Shown piece after piece: positions 34,892 through 47,262 of a DNA stretch of 64,000 nucleotides; position 1 is the first letter of the stretch; the number at the start of each line of letters is the position of its first letter. A program made the translations under genes and the position numbers. The stretch covers positions 1,798,001 to 1,862,000 of the forward strand of contig JASBNA010000004.1 in NCBI GenBank assembly GCA_038087015.1, in the 5' to 3' direction. The notes beneath the pieces were generated by a model. That model was not told where the DNA came from and searched no databases. It was given only the letters and a program-made list of their open reading frames with translations. The DNA comes from Cerrena zonata. Its lineage: Eukaryota; Basidiomycota; Agaricomycetes; Polyporales; Cerrenaceae.

Positions 34892-36215
34892 AACATTCCT
34901 CTCCATTACCTCTCAGTATGTTGATACCTATCCTTGTCGTTGCTTTTGCTCATTATCTTTCACAGCTTTGAGTTCCTCGTCGGCCGCTCATTGCTCATCC
35001 GTTGAGGATGCATTTTTTCTTCTCTCGTCTCGTTGCTCTCATGTCTCATCATGACCCACTCATCCACACCTCTCCTTACCACTACCCGTCGTTATCGCTC
35101 TAGCACTCGTCGTATTTGTCTTTGGCTCTCGTTTCTGGTCATCGGTTATTACAATTCGGCCTGTACTTGTATCTTTTCGTTGTCGCCTTGTTCCCCCCTA
35201 TCCTACGTGCCGTCTGTGGGTGGGTGTGTGTCGTGTATTCTTGCTAGTATTACTCTGTATCATCATACGTATCGAAGTATATGTGATTTTACCTTGCTGG
35301 TTTCTTTTGCCTTACCAAATGAGCGTCCCATAAGTTTCTGTTGTAAAATGGAGAGGGGTAGAAGTGCATTTTCGGGATGATCTTCTTCAAATTCGGCATT
35401 CATTTGACACATGGTCCCTTCCCGCAAGATAACCACATTGCATTCAACGATATCACGCTGGCTCATGGCGTGGTGAAGTCGCGTCAACCTTCTGGTACTA
35501 CACGCCCTATACACGTCGTTCCGCAGCGCTACCTCGAGGCGTTCTGACATTCAGTCGGATTCGGGTCTCGGCGACCACCATTAGTATAGCAAGTGCTCTT
35601 CTCCTTCAGCTTTATTTCCACCGCGTCTGAGAGCCAGGTGATCGTGAATGCAACCTCTTCCTAGCCGCGTTTTCAGCTAACGACATTTGAGATAGAAGTT
35701 GATAGCCGCCTGTGTTTTTTTCGTTGGCATTCAAAATAACGAATAACATTTTAGGACTAGCCTCCCTTGAAGGCACCCACACCAGCAATGCCGCTGACTC
35801 CTGAATGTAACGTATTTGTCCAGAAGCTGACGGCATATTGGAAAGTCTCTATGGCGTGTGTGTTCTAAACGGAAAGAACAAATCACCCCTCACCGTTCAG
35901 CGCAGATTGTCGAGAAAAGGGTTGCAATCTGGGTCGATCTGTGTAATCTGGTAATCGGAAGGGGGGGGGGGGGGGGCATGACCTATCATGTCTCCTGCCC
36001 AACCCTGCACCGTGGAAGCTCGACGGTTATGGCGCGGAGGAATGGGAAGTGGATATAAGAACAGCTGACAGCTTGCCTTTCCTGATACTCGACCCTCTTC
36101 CTTCGTCAGGTTCTAGGTCTGTTATCAGCCCACGCTCGGTGGGCCATCCCTTGTTACTCTTCCCCTCGCTAGTCTGGTCCTACGTTGTACCTTGCTTTGA
36201 GTAGTGTTCGTCGAG
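34892..36215. other. Spacer between the two RRM genes
   Basis: It holds the 3' UTR of gene 1 and a long leader region of gene 2. A 95-codon minus frame (35550-35263) is not recognised. A 17-G tract is at 35960-35976. Confidence 0.45.
35960..35976 (+). repeat. Homopolymer of 17 guanines
   Basis: This is an uninterrupted G tract 240 bp before the RRM gene 2 start. It could exclude nucleosomes or form a quadruplex. Its length is error-prone in sequencing. Confidence 0.8.
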
Positions 36216-36831
36216 ATGTCCAAGTTGTATATCGGGTGAGTACCGTTGTGTTGCTTTGACTCCCAGGCCCTGCTGGTTATTTAAAACCCGGAGAAGCTAA
36301 CGGCTTGATTATCTGTTTAATTAGAAATTTGAGTTGGAACACGAACGATGATAGCCTTCGTGCTGCTTTTGCCGACTTTGGGGCCATAACTGATGTATGT
36401 TACACATTTCTGGCGTGCCTACCCTCGCTGACGAAGTATTTCCGCCGCTGCTTCTGTTTCATACCCCTCACCCCTTATCGTCATATTTGCGTCGCTTAGT
36501 CGATCGTCATGCGTGATCGCGAGACGGGTAGATCCCGTGGTTATGGGTTTGTCACCTACGGCACTGCTGACGAAGCAAATGCTGCAATCGACGCCTTGAA
36601 CGACAGTGAGCTTGATGGTCGTAGAATTCGAGTCAGCCTTGCTACTGGACGAAGTGGTGGCGGAGGCGGAGGCGGAGGTGGAGGTGAGTCTTTTGAGTTC
36701 GTGTCCCATCGATGGGATGCTTGAAGAGTCTATGTACTCACACGCTTTGGCATGTAGGTTACGGTGGAGGGGGATACAGCGGAGGAGGTGGAGGAGGTTA
36801 CGGGGGTGGCGGAGGAGGAGGTGGATGGTAA
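36216..36831 (+). CDS. Glycine-rich RRM RNA-binding protein 2
   Basis: This paralog of RRM gene 1 has about 115 residues. The RRM has RNP2 KLYIGNLSW and RNP1 [25 protein letters not shown] and [16 protein letters not shown] match gene 1 closely. The tail is shorter and almost pure glycine with Tyr and Ser, ending GGGW. Intron positions in the RRM are the same as in gene 1, so the two arose by duplication of an intron-containing gene. Confidence 0.87.
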
Positions 36832-38294
36832 TCGACTGGTCATTGTCATTGCATAGACCTGAGCCTACCTCTGGCCCATGCTTCGCCACTCTTTTCTGGT
36901 GTTCCCACCACAGCTTTCTTGTTCATCGCTTCGTACCCACTCTGCTTGTTTCGCTTTCAGAATTCTTGAGAAAACTAGGCCCTTGCTGTAACTACGCCTC
37001 GTGTATTGATATCCTACCATTTACGAAGCCATTTTTTCACACTTGAGATCAACAACTTTAGCGGTCTGGCCGTAAATGGAACTTTGTGGCAGTTCTCAAT
37101 CCTGCGATTGACCGTGATAGAGTAAATGAAAAAGGGGTCTGTCTGTGATGCCCCCGAGGCTATGCGCCACACCGTACAGTTACGTTACGAGTGCAAGGTT
37201 CTCGGATGCGGCAGAGTACAATTCAACATGTAGACATAAAAGGATAGACTCTGATGCGTAGAAGCACCGGTACCGTTAGCAATACATTCTATTGAGACTA
37301 TCATTGGCGACTCGAGATGACGTTTATGGTTCCCAGAGGCGGAGATGTCAGCGAGATTCTCTATAGTATGGAGAGGGTCGTGGCTTACTATATGACTGTC
37401 CAACAAACTTCTGACATGGAACTCGACTCGTCATGGGAAGATCAAGGCCAATACGAATATTTCTGTGGCTGAGAGAGCATCATTAAGGGAGCTGATTGAG
37501 CTTGCAACGTGCTTCGGCTAAGAAATGGAATTTCAAGGATTTACAAGAATGCTCGCGGGTAGTAATGATGCGGTGTTTGCAAGAAGGTGCAAAGGAAGAA
37601 GAGGCTGTGATCAATGTCCAATGAATACAAGGGATAGTGTGATAATTGCCAGGATCCCGAAGAATATCTGCCAATATGAGCATGAGTCGCCGCCGCGGCA
37701 AGCACGAGGCCTGTGATGACGCTTTGGCCTTACTATTTTTGGCCGATGAGCGTCTAGAAATAATAATCCTTTTTGTAGACCCCATCGTCAACGACAACGA
37801 CGAGAACATGTGTAATGTCGAGCACAAGAGCGATGGTCTTGGGGGTACATGCAATGGCTACCAGCTGAGTGGCAGCATGTGAACATCCAGACACTCGATA
37901 TCAGCAAGGAGACGCCCGATGACTGCCGCCTCCGGGTTTCCGAGTGGCTGCACGATTTGTTCAGAACTATCCTAGGATTTTATACACAGGAAAAATGTGA
38001 GTGGCGAGCGAGTATATATTGGGGCCTTTCTGATCTTACCATCATCGGAACAGGTGAAGCGATAAGTGCAAGGAGAGGAGCCCTGAGATTAGGGTTTCCC
38101 ATAGCCGAAGTGTGGACCCACAAGACCAAGCAGCACTGTTTGCATACTCGTATAAAGTCGAACGCGATTATCCCACGTGAACCTCTTTTCCAACCACCTC
38201 CTCGTACACCGCTATCGCCCTCCACGTCGTCCGTCGCCCCCACCATCGCTCTTCCCAACATATCGCTACAACAACCCTCGCACAACACTATACC
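36832..38294. other. Spacer upstream of the HMG-box gene
   Basis: No supported gene is seen. TATAAAG at 38151-38157 is 140 bp before the HMG-box gene start. The frames of 120-190 codons here look like chance. Confidence 0.4.
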
Positions 38295-40008
38295 ATGGAT
38301 CCCGGATCCTCCGCCATACCAGGCCCTTCGGTGGCTTCCCGACCGTCGCAGGCGGGCAAGGCGAAAAAGACAAAGACCTCGAAACAGAAGAAGAGCTACG
38401 TACCCCGTCCTATGAACGCATGGATGATCTACAGGAAAGCAAAAGCGGCGGATATGACCGCGGCACCGGCTACACGAAGAAGTCTCAGTCGGAGCTGTCT
38501 CGAGACATCTCCATAGCGTGGAAGTCCGAGTCCAAAGTCGTTCGGGATCATTACGAACGACTCGCCGCGATTGAAGCACTCAATCACAAGACAATGTATC
38601 CTGACTACAAGTATCAACCCATGTCGAAGGAGGATAAAGCACGACAGAAGGAACTCGACAAACGGGAGAAACAGATCGAGAAGGCAGCACAAAAGAAGTC
38701 AAAAATCCCCGAATCTTCTCCAGCGCCGCTCCCCATGCTCGGCCACCAGGTTCCATACCATCTCGCTGCCCAACATGCGTCCATGGGACCATCCCCACCG
38801 TACTCGACAGGTTCGTTGCCTTCAAGTGCATCAACACCCTCTACCTCCGGCGAGGCATATGACTCTGCTGCGAACTCCAATTCGAGCCTCTGCTCGTCTT
38901 CCACGAGCTATACTTCATCACCTCCGACATCCGACCTGCCTCAGTTTGCGATGCCTCCTGATGATCACTCAACCCCATCCACCATTGTGCCCGGCTCGAC
39001 ATCAACTTCGCGGGTACCATCATCGAGCAGTGTTATGTATCATCCAAGTCCTTCTGCATCGACACCGGTCGATCCTCCTATGCAGTACGAGTGGCATGTG
39101 TCTGAAGGACCGTTCTCTGCTCCTGAACCAATTGTGGAAAATGTTTCCGACGCGTTCGGCGCTGATCACGCGTCAGAAGACGCGTCGCAACAGCCACTCT
39201 ATTCCGAACGATTCCAATTTGAGGACTTCCTTAACCCGCCTGAGAATGAGCAATTGCCGGTATGTCTTTCCCCAACCCTCCCAATGAGGCGAATGTTTGA
39301 CATAGATTACGCCACACAACAGGACGTACTTAATCTCGATCTTCCCGTACTTGGCTTGTCAGGACCATGGCCTGAAGCAATGAAACTGAACACTATACTG
39401 AAGGAAGGGTGGGATCAATCAGTGTACACCTTGCCCGACATCAACGTTGACTTGGACGCTGCAACTTCACTCCAAGTGAACGTGATACCGAGTGAGGGCA
39501 ACAACCCTTCAGTTTGTCGGCCCAAGATGAAAACGAGCTGACTGCATACCTGCAATCGATTGCGGCCCCCGATTTCGACCCGAATTTCGAGTTTGATTTC
39601 ATGGGTCAGGATCAGCAACAACAGCCATTGACGGAGTCGATGAACATGTTCTCGTTCGAGAATCCCTCCGATCCCTCCCATCAGTACTTGCAGTTCGATA
39701 ACTCCCAGTTCTACCCGCCCCAGATGCTGGAATCCGAAGTTCAACAACAACACATCGACCCATCGCAGTTCATGGTCTCAGCGCCCGTAACATCGCAATA
39801 CGCCTCGAACAACGCATCTCCTGCAACACCAGCTGTTGATTCAACAAGTTCATATACCCCTCCTCCTGGAGCCGCCCGTGCTGGTGCGCGTCGTGTGGCC
39901 GGAAGCTGGCGACCGCCACCTCAGTTCTTGGTACCGACACCTGCTGGTACCCCCCAATATCTCTCACCAGCACCTTCAGCTCCGTGGAGCGGCCTCTCAA
40001 CAAACTAG
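38295..40008 (+). CDS. HMG-box (MATA_HMG type) transcription factor, with two frame breaks
   Basis: The start at 38295 (MDPGSSAIPGPS) leads through a lysine-rich stretch into the box: YVPRPMNAWMIYRKAKAADM in one frame, SQSELSRDISIAWKSES in another, then HYERLAAIEALNHKTMYPDYKYQP. Homologous boxes are continuous here, so the frame changes inside the DNA-binding domain near 38474-38477 with no possible intron. The rest is Ser/Pro-rich, with an in-frame 63-nt intron at 39260-39322. A second frame change lies at 39490-39527; there a 35-nt GT-AG intron (39492-39526) would restore frame, though it is short. The last part is Gln/Ser/Pro-rich and stops at 40008. Total about 555 residues. Related basidiomycete regulators control mating and fruiting, but the role here is unknown. 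Confidence 0.7.
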
Positions 40009-41790
40009 AAAGCAAGATCACCCACCCTTCCAAATCCAATCGACCGAATGAAATATCATGAAATTGTTACCTTTGCACAGCTCCTCGTCAATCCAAGTCT
40101 ATCTCGCAACTCAATCTCGAATCTCCAATGTTATCTCTCACAATCTCAATCGACCCTTCTTCGCTCTTCACTTGTAACATGTTAACGCTGCTTCTCGATT
40201 TCTCTTCCAAGTTTGTTTTATCTAGCATCGCCGCCGCCGTCGCTATGTCATCTCGCTCTCCCCCCGAAGTTTCCTTTCCCCATTCACGTTTTTTCTTTTG
40301 GTCTCATTGGGTGACACCTATTTGCTCTCGTCGTCGTCGTCTGCTATGTATATATCTTCTGTGTTTGTCATTCCCCCCTCCACGATGTTTACCCCCACTG
40401 CGTTGACTGTTCTACATCTTTAATTGCTCCATCTCCCATTGCATCATTTTAATCCTCTTTCTGACTGTTTTCTTTGCTTCCTTTCCAATGCTTGCCCATC
40501 ATACCTCCGTCGCCGTCGTCCATCCTAGATTACCCCAAGCTCTCATCGATATCGCCACCACGTTTTACGCCTCCTGCCATCAAGAATCAAGTCGCTACAC
40601 CCTGCAAATGTTTAATACGCATCTAGACGATGTGTTTTTGGTATGCCTGACTATCTTTTCGACTATGTTTCTACAATCTAATAGTTGTCTGATCTAGGGC
40701 TCGCTTTTACAAAACATCCTATTGTTTTTTCAAAGGATTTTTTCATCTGTTTTACCGCTATCTCTCATCGAAATGTACGCTATCCTGCCCTCGGGGTCAT
40801 TCGTCAATGTGACATTGTACTCTCACCAAGGGACTATTCATTATTCTTAATCCTATGTCTATCCTCTACTCTCTGTTTTTCTCTCGTCATTGAATACACT
40901 AACAGTATTCCACCTTACACGTTCCCGCGATCTCCGTGAATTCGAGATGGTGATCGATTTCTCAAGGTATCCATGGATCAACGCTAACCATGGGTCTCCA
41001 GGTGCATTTTCTGGGGACGGACCTGCCCCGAATTTGGTTCGCCTTGTACTTTGAAACGTGATCCTTCAAACATGTGGACCTACATTTCCTGATCCATCCC
41101 CCTCCGTTGTCATAAAACGAGGTACGCGGACTGTTGGAAAAGTTCCGCATAGCAAATACTCCGCAGATAGTTGAGCTCTTCATTGCTTCTGGGCTTCTTG
41201 TCCATTGTGCTCGTGGGCCGTGGAGGATTCGGTTATGATTCTTTCATTGTCCTCTCGGCGTCTTCAAGGGGTAAGCGCCCCCATCTATCACACATGTTTG
41301 GCAAGCCGTTGTTGACAAGCCATCTCTATCTTCTCTATCTCTGTTCTGGACGTTCATTTAGAGGTTCTAAAGTTTGTGCTCGCTCTAAATGCGTGTTCTC
41401 GAGCATGGTCCGCTCCGTAGCGTCTTTGGAAGATGATCAATAGCCCGGGTCTCCCTCCCAACTCTATTAGAAGATCTTCGCAGGTGTGATGCCGTGCAAA
41501 GGATGTCGATCGGAACACCATTCGACTACGATATACATCGATGGGAGCTACTGAGGAAGATCATTACGACGGATATCGCGATATGTTGCGTTGTTCATTC
41601 CGAGGATATGATCGGTCGCAAAAGATTGTTTCGATCCAAATAGCGCCGTTGTGACAGAAATCATAGAGCGTATGATTATACGTATGATTATAGAAGGTAC
41701 CCCATAACCTCGAGCCACACTTTGACTCAATGACAAGTTCCAATCCTTCTACTGAGCAAGGTGACGAAACATTACTTCGTATTACCACTG
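40009..41790. other. Long 3' region and spacer
   Basis: The first kilobase is C/T-rich like a long 3' UTR. No gene is supported on either strand. Confidence 0.4.
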
Positions 41791-42349
41791 ACTTCTATGA
41801 CGGTAGAGCTTCTTACAAGAGTTGCCCACGCTTGTTTTGGTATTTAACTGTGAGTGTCTTGTGTAGTATAGGAAGGTTTATTTGATAACAAATACTGCGT
41901 TGAGTCTAGATGGGAATTTATGTTTTCCCTCGACTTCGAATGGTCGTACATAACGTGCAAACAACCATTTCGCCTACCTATGGTAATGTCCCCATGTGCG
42001 ATTCTTTACACAAACCCACGACCGACGGCCACACTGCTATCATGAGCGTACTATTCTCTGATGGCTTGGTCTACTTTGTTGTGGTGTGAATCTCGTTATT
42101 TCTTTTGCGACACCCCTCCTGCTAAATGGAATTAGGCTCCTGGCGAACTTGAGTTGTACTGTCATGCGGACTCTCAATATAAACCCGATGATGAATTCAG
42201 TGTGTACTATTCCAGCGACTTCTGTTTGCGCGGTAGGTCCTGTTATACTTCAGCTGACTCATGCGACCAACCCTATGAGACAGATCGCCTCGACGCGAAT
42301 TGTACGACGTCTAGTCGGATGCCAGAATAACCCTCCAGAGTTTTGGTGA
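41791..42349 (+). pseudogene. Possible remnant of a DUF6533/DUF6534-like membrane protein
   Basis: A stretch with TAIMSVLFSDGLVYFVVV followed in the next frame by NLVISFATPLLLNG and RLLANLS resembles the last membrane segments and terminal helix of the DUF6533-type proteins. No full gene can be assembled and the frames are broken. Both the family and the direction are tentative. Confidence 0.28.
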
Positions 42350-42905
42350 GTTTCTTGTTCAGCCAAGAGATGGCTGTAATTGATTGGCATGTGCAGCTAC
42401 TCTAAACCCGTGATCGGCGGGGCTGACAAACAAGTGCATTCCCAACCCAGTTTCCCATGTCAAGAGCTTTCTTTACCAGTTTCGAGCACGGGTAACCAAC
42501 CGGAAGCGTAAATGTCAGGCAAGTAAGCATATTATTCTCCACCAATTCTATATAATTATGAATGGACCAGCTAGAACTCGATAATTGTATACCTAAATTA
42601 CCAGGAGCAGAGTCAATGGCAGGGTTTGCGTTACAAATTGCAATCACAAAACAACAAATCACGGAGCATTACTCTCACAGATCATGCACGAAATCGTAAG
42701 CTGATCTAGAATGCAAAAATGGGGAGACTGTACTAGCTATCCAAGGAGTACGCAACTTGAAGACAATTATACTGAACACATCGATCAATACACCAACGCA
42801 CCTGCAGCGAACCTATCGACATAGCAAGCTAATGTATGAGTCCCATCCATAATCCAATAGCCTTGCGAAACGCTGATACTCTTCAAAATAATAATGTGTA
42901 TTTTT
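42350..42905. other. Spacer between the membrane-protein remnant and SDR3
   Basis: An 86-codon minus frame (42662-42402) has no recognisable content. It holds the 3' flank of SDR3. Confidence 0.4.
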
Positions 42906-43875
42906 TCAACGACTAGCGACTAGGGTACCACCATCGAGCTGTCGTAGCAAAATTTAGCACTTGAGCCTGAGTAATATCCGAGCAAATGAGTATACTCACA
43001 ATAATAGTTGCGCCAGACACATAGCTTCCCGCTCTCGAAGCTAGGTATATGAGGGTACCAACAATATCATCTTCACTTCCGCACCGTCCTATGGGAACCT
43101 TGTCTTTGTTGACCAAGCTATCCGAGGTATCGACGCTATTGAGTTCCGACGGAATATTCCCAATGGCGACCGTATTGACACGAACGCCTAATTTTGTGAA
43201 ATTCGAAGCTAGGCTCTTTGCGATGCTTTCAGCTGCAAATTTGCTCGCGGTGTAAATATGCAGGGGGGCGTCGCTTGAGATGTAGAAGGCGGAGATGGAA
43301 GTGTTAACAACGATGCAGCCTCTGCCTTCTTTGAAACCACCGTCCTTCCCCGCTCTGGCAAGATAGGGGAGAAAAGATGCAGAAAGCAGCTACGATAGAA
43401 GGTCAGAAATGAAACACGCGCATCTATTAATATTGCTTACTTGAGTTGCAGAGGCATTAATAGCAAAGTGTTTGGACCAGTCATCGTCTGACGCCTGTAA
43501 TAAAGCGTTACTAATTTGTTCGGGATTTGCTTGATCTGTAGGCCAGACACCTTCTTTCGCTGAGATACTAGCATTGCTGAATAGCAGATCCAAACAAATG
43601 TTGGCATCTATTATTCCCGCAGCTTTCTCTTTCTCAACGAAGGAAGCGGTGATCTTTTGACAGCCTTCAATGGTGCTAACATCCCCGACAATAGGGATGA
43701 TAACTCCAGGAGCAGTCGTTGTCAGCTCTTCTAGTTTTGTAACACGACGGCCGACGATATATACACGTGCTGCGCCGTGCTCAGCGAGACCTTTTGCAGC
43801 GAGATTGCCTATACCAGAGCTACCTCCGGAAACGAGAATAACACGGTTAGATATCGAAAAGAGACTTGATAGCAT
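42906..43875 (-). CDS. Short-chain dehydrogenase/reductase 3
   Basis: The start is ATG at 43875 (MLSSLFSISNRVILVSGG). Exons keep frame to a last intron at 42999-42939 (61 nt) and the ending IILDGGTLVASR, stop 42908-42906. This ending is typical of SDRs (DGG near the C-terminus), which is why the 61-nt intron is preferred over reading through. Motifs are VSGGSSGIGNLAAKGLAEHG (cofactor), VGDVST, NASIS, VVNTSISAF and YTASK (Tyr-xxx-Lys). It is about 300 residues and is not close to the SDR pair at 18.8-21.5 kb. This branch is often called 3-ketoacyl-ACP reductase-like. The real substrate is unknown. Confidence 0.83.
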
Positions 43876-43936
43876 AGTATAGGGCTGACGGGAAAGGAAA
43901 GGGTTATTGGTATTTGACTGGTCGGACTTTACTACC

Positions 43937-43942
43937 TTTATA
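43937..43942 (-). promoter_or_regulatory. TATA box of SDR3
   Basis: TATAAA on the minus strand lies 62-67 bp before the ATG at 43875. Confidence 0.55.
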
Positions 43943-45169
43943 GCCTCCGGGGGGCATATAAAGGTATCCACGGCGTCATAGCGGTAAAACCAGCCTAAGG
44001 CGTATCAGGTCCAAGTGGGTTGGTGTTCGCGCTGCCTTAATCAGCACCATAGTACATGCGGATCGCATGTAAGGAGCACAATACTCAACTTGACACGAAG
44101 CTCTCAGGAGTGTGCTGTGCCAGAGTGGAGCGTGGCGGTGGTGGGTGCCATGAGCCCAATTAGGAAACATCGATGGCGTACGGTGACCGTCGCACAAAAG
44201 AGTCGAAGAGTAAGCAAAGTATGACGACCTCTAAAGGGTTGAATGAATGTCAGTGACCTTCTACAGATCGAAAATTCTTACCGTATGTATTGAGAAAATG
44301 CGAGTCACGGTTTCTGTCCTTCAAAAGGACGAGTTCCAAAAATTATTGCCTCCGAACATGACATGACGCATCCGTGAATAAGATATCCTCGGCAGCCCCA
44401 TCAGCTGAGACGAGTCCAATAGAAGTTTGTGCGGTATTACTAGATTTGCCCCCACCTGAACACGTAGAGAGGAAAGGACCAAGACGAACAGTAGCGCATC
44501 TCTAGGGGAAGCAAATATTCCCAAGGAGAGTCTATTCAACGCCCTTCCCGCCCACCAAGCATGCACATAGCGAGTAAGCCTCACAGTCATCGACCATCAC
44601 AATAACATCCGAGCCTCAAAGAGACATCATCGGGACGATGTCCTACGAGGTGGAGTGCCCTCTAAACGGATCGATGATGCGTGGATGTCGAAACTCCACG
44701 GGATAGTGGGACGCGAAGCGATGTCTCTCATCGAACTGACCAGATGAAAAACACGATTTTTGTGTTTGGTGTGTTCCTTCTGGTGTACATGGTCAGAGGC
44801 AAGACGATGAAGGCAGGAGTGAAGAAATAACCTGATGATGGCACGTGCTGGTCGCTGTAAGTAGTCCGCATTCAGGTGGGCGGATTAGAACAAGTATTAT
44901 GATTATCACGACTGAGCCTTCTGACCGATATCGCTCTCTAACGGCACACCAAGAAATCTTCAATAACATGAAGCACTAGAGACGCATTCAAGTCATTTCT
45001 CCATATATGTCGTATCATTTAGATGATCGACAATAAACCTATCCAGATTTGGAAGGTCCTTAAGTACATGTAAGAAAAACAAAGTATATTGTCTATATGG
45101 ATATAACCGTACATAGCTAGTCAGTAATACCTCACAAATCAAGGGCCCTATATACACATTGGGCTGTTT

Positions 45170-46256
45170 CACGAAGAAACAAGTTTGAAAAATTGTGGTA
45201 CCACCACAGACCAAGAATAGTCTGAATTGAGTTTCGCCAGGTAAACAAGTACCATGGCGAGCCGCGAAGGACACTCAAGGATATATATCAGATCACCACA
45301 GCGACATCCCTCAACAGGAGCATTTCAGGATGCGCAAACGCTAAAGTTCCTCATACGTCTTTCTAACCTGGATACTGTAGAATGCTAGGGCGAGCCATTA
45401 GCCGTGAAAACGATGAACGCGTTCCGTGAGATGGTTGACAACCAGCACCCCTCTCAACAAGAAGACAATGCGGAGTCCTGCTTCAGGTCTCCACAAAGCA
45501 ACGTGATAATGCAAGTCAACTAGTGAATCCAGTGACGGATATATGGCAGTTGGCAGGAGCGAAGCTAGGTCACGGCATGGCAGCGGCAAGCGCAATGGAT
45601 GGATGCAATAAGTGCGATGAAGAGGCAGCAAGGCACTAGCATGGAAATGGCAAGGCATGATGGCAGGAGGCGACAAAGCGCAGCGGGAGGATTGGCAGAG
45701 CCAACACAGGCAAGATAATGCGGAGGCAGATGCGTGCGTACGAGTGTCTCGTATAATGCAGGTAATGGAAGCGTGCAGATTTGCGAGGTGGTGCATACAT
45801 CAGAGGCTCTCCTCGTTGTAGCACCGGAGTACTGGGATGCCGAAGCAAAACAGTGAGCCAGGTAGGAACGCGATAGAATATACGTCGTGGTGAGATATGT
45901 ACCCAAACTCGGCGGGAGGTTTCAAAGCATCGACATTCTGTGCCCTCAACACGTCCAAACGACAGTGCTTCTTTGGGATACCGAATGGCGAGGGGTAGCA
46001 GAAGTGTGCTACCGTAGTAGCTGGTCCACCGCTAGGCTAATTACAGCCTTGATACACATCTCGGGCGTGTCGAGTGAGATATATTCAGAACTTGGCCCGC
46101 TCACGAAGAGGAGGACGAGAAGTCCTCTGTAGGGTGTGAGCATCGCGGCTTTTGACTGTGGTGGTGTAAGGAAAGGAGAACATACGTGTCAAACGTACAG
46201 GGATTAAATACTGTGACGTTACCGCCGATCGTGTTCGTGATTGGCTTGGCGAGTAG
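45170..46256 (+). repeat. Diverged direct repeat, copy 1 (with about 460 bp extra sequence inside)
   Basis: Its left block (45170-45280) matches 46639-46748. Its right block (about 45890-46256) matches about 46875-47262. Shared strings include CACGAAGAAAC, CCACCACAGACCAAGA, GCGAGCCGCGAAG, GAGCATCGCGGCTTT and TGATTGGCT. By eye the blocks are about 70-80% alike. Sequence at about 45420-45885 has no counterpart in copy 2. Confidence 0.55.
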
Positions 46257-46638
46257 CACAGCATTCGCCTCTCCAAGTCCCCGTCCCGTCGGTACCAGGA
46301 GGTTATGAATGTATGAATGAGCTCAACCTGTTTGCGACGATGCTGATATGAAGCGACACAAGAAAGCAATACTAACTTTATCCCCAAGTCTTCACACGTC
46401 ACTGCGCAAAATGCCAGGTCAGCAATCATGACTCTGTTCCTACTCATTTGTTCATTAGCTAGACTCGGAGCATATTACAGTTTCTCAGGCTTACCTACAC
46501 TTCCAGAGGGACATAGTTCATTGTCACGCTGGAGACCAAGAGCAGTGAGCATATTGAATTAAAGCACGGAGCAGAATACAGTATAACTACTTGAAGTGAG
46601 TACAACAAAGATAACCTATTCTGTAACAATCAAGAGTT

Positions 46639-47262
46639 CCACGAAGAAACTATGAGGAAAAAATTGTGACCACCACAGACCAAGAGTAGTCTGAATCGAG
46701 TTTCGCAAGATACACAAAGTAACAGCGAGCCGCGAAGTGCACTAAAGAGTAAGCACCGACGGTGCTAGAGCAGACATCTTAGCACCGTACGTCAGATCCC
46801 CTCGTACGTATGTAACCCACTTAGCCATGGACTTGAAGTGAGCACAACCGCGATAAAGAAAATAACGTTGTGGTAGGGTACTACCCAACCTCTCGGTAGA
46901 TTTCAACGGCAAATATTCTTGAACCCTCCACAGATTTGCACCATGCTTCGTAGGGTCATCAGGAGCAGCATGCCTTGGAGTGGGCTCGCGCTTGATGAGA
47001 GATACGCTGTTTTGCTGGTCTACCGGTCGGCCCATGAAGGCGGGACACATCTAGTGTGTACACAAAGGATACTCAGACCTTAGCCCGCTCACAAACATGA
47101 AGAGTAGAATCTTCTGTATGGGGTGAGCATCGCGGCTTTCGGACTGTGGTGGTTGGGAGAAAAGAAAACATACAGACACGTGGAGAATTTATGCACATGC
47201 TGTTTAAGGCAGGCCATCAAACCAGATCCCGAAGGTGTGTTCTGATTGGCTGATGGGCCAAT
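46639..47262 (+). repeat. Diverged direct repeat, copy 2
   Basis: This is the shorter partner of copy 1, in the same orientation and block order. No coding content or terminal inverted repeats are recognised. Confidence 0.55.

Noticed and set aside
35263..35550. 95-codon minus frame in the 3' region of RRM gene 1
   Set aside because: Lies in probable 3' UTR; no motif.
37849..38415. 188-codon plus frame overlapping the HMG-box gene start
   Set aside because: Its end is the HMG-box region in the wrong frame and the rest has no recognisable content.
38177..38470. Earlier start for the HMG-box protein in the downstream frame
   Set aside because: In that frame the first HMG helix is lost; the box is only recognisable from the ATG at 38295.
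45398..45906. Overlapping minus frames up to 132 codons rich in Cys, His and Leu
   Set aside because: They follow from biased, purine-rich DNA and lie in sequence absent from the duplicate copy; no family resemblance.
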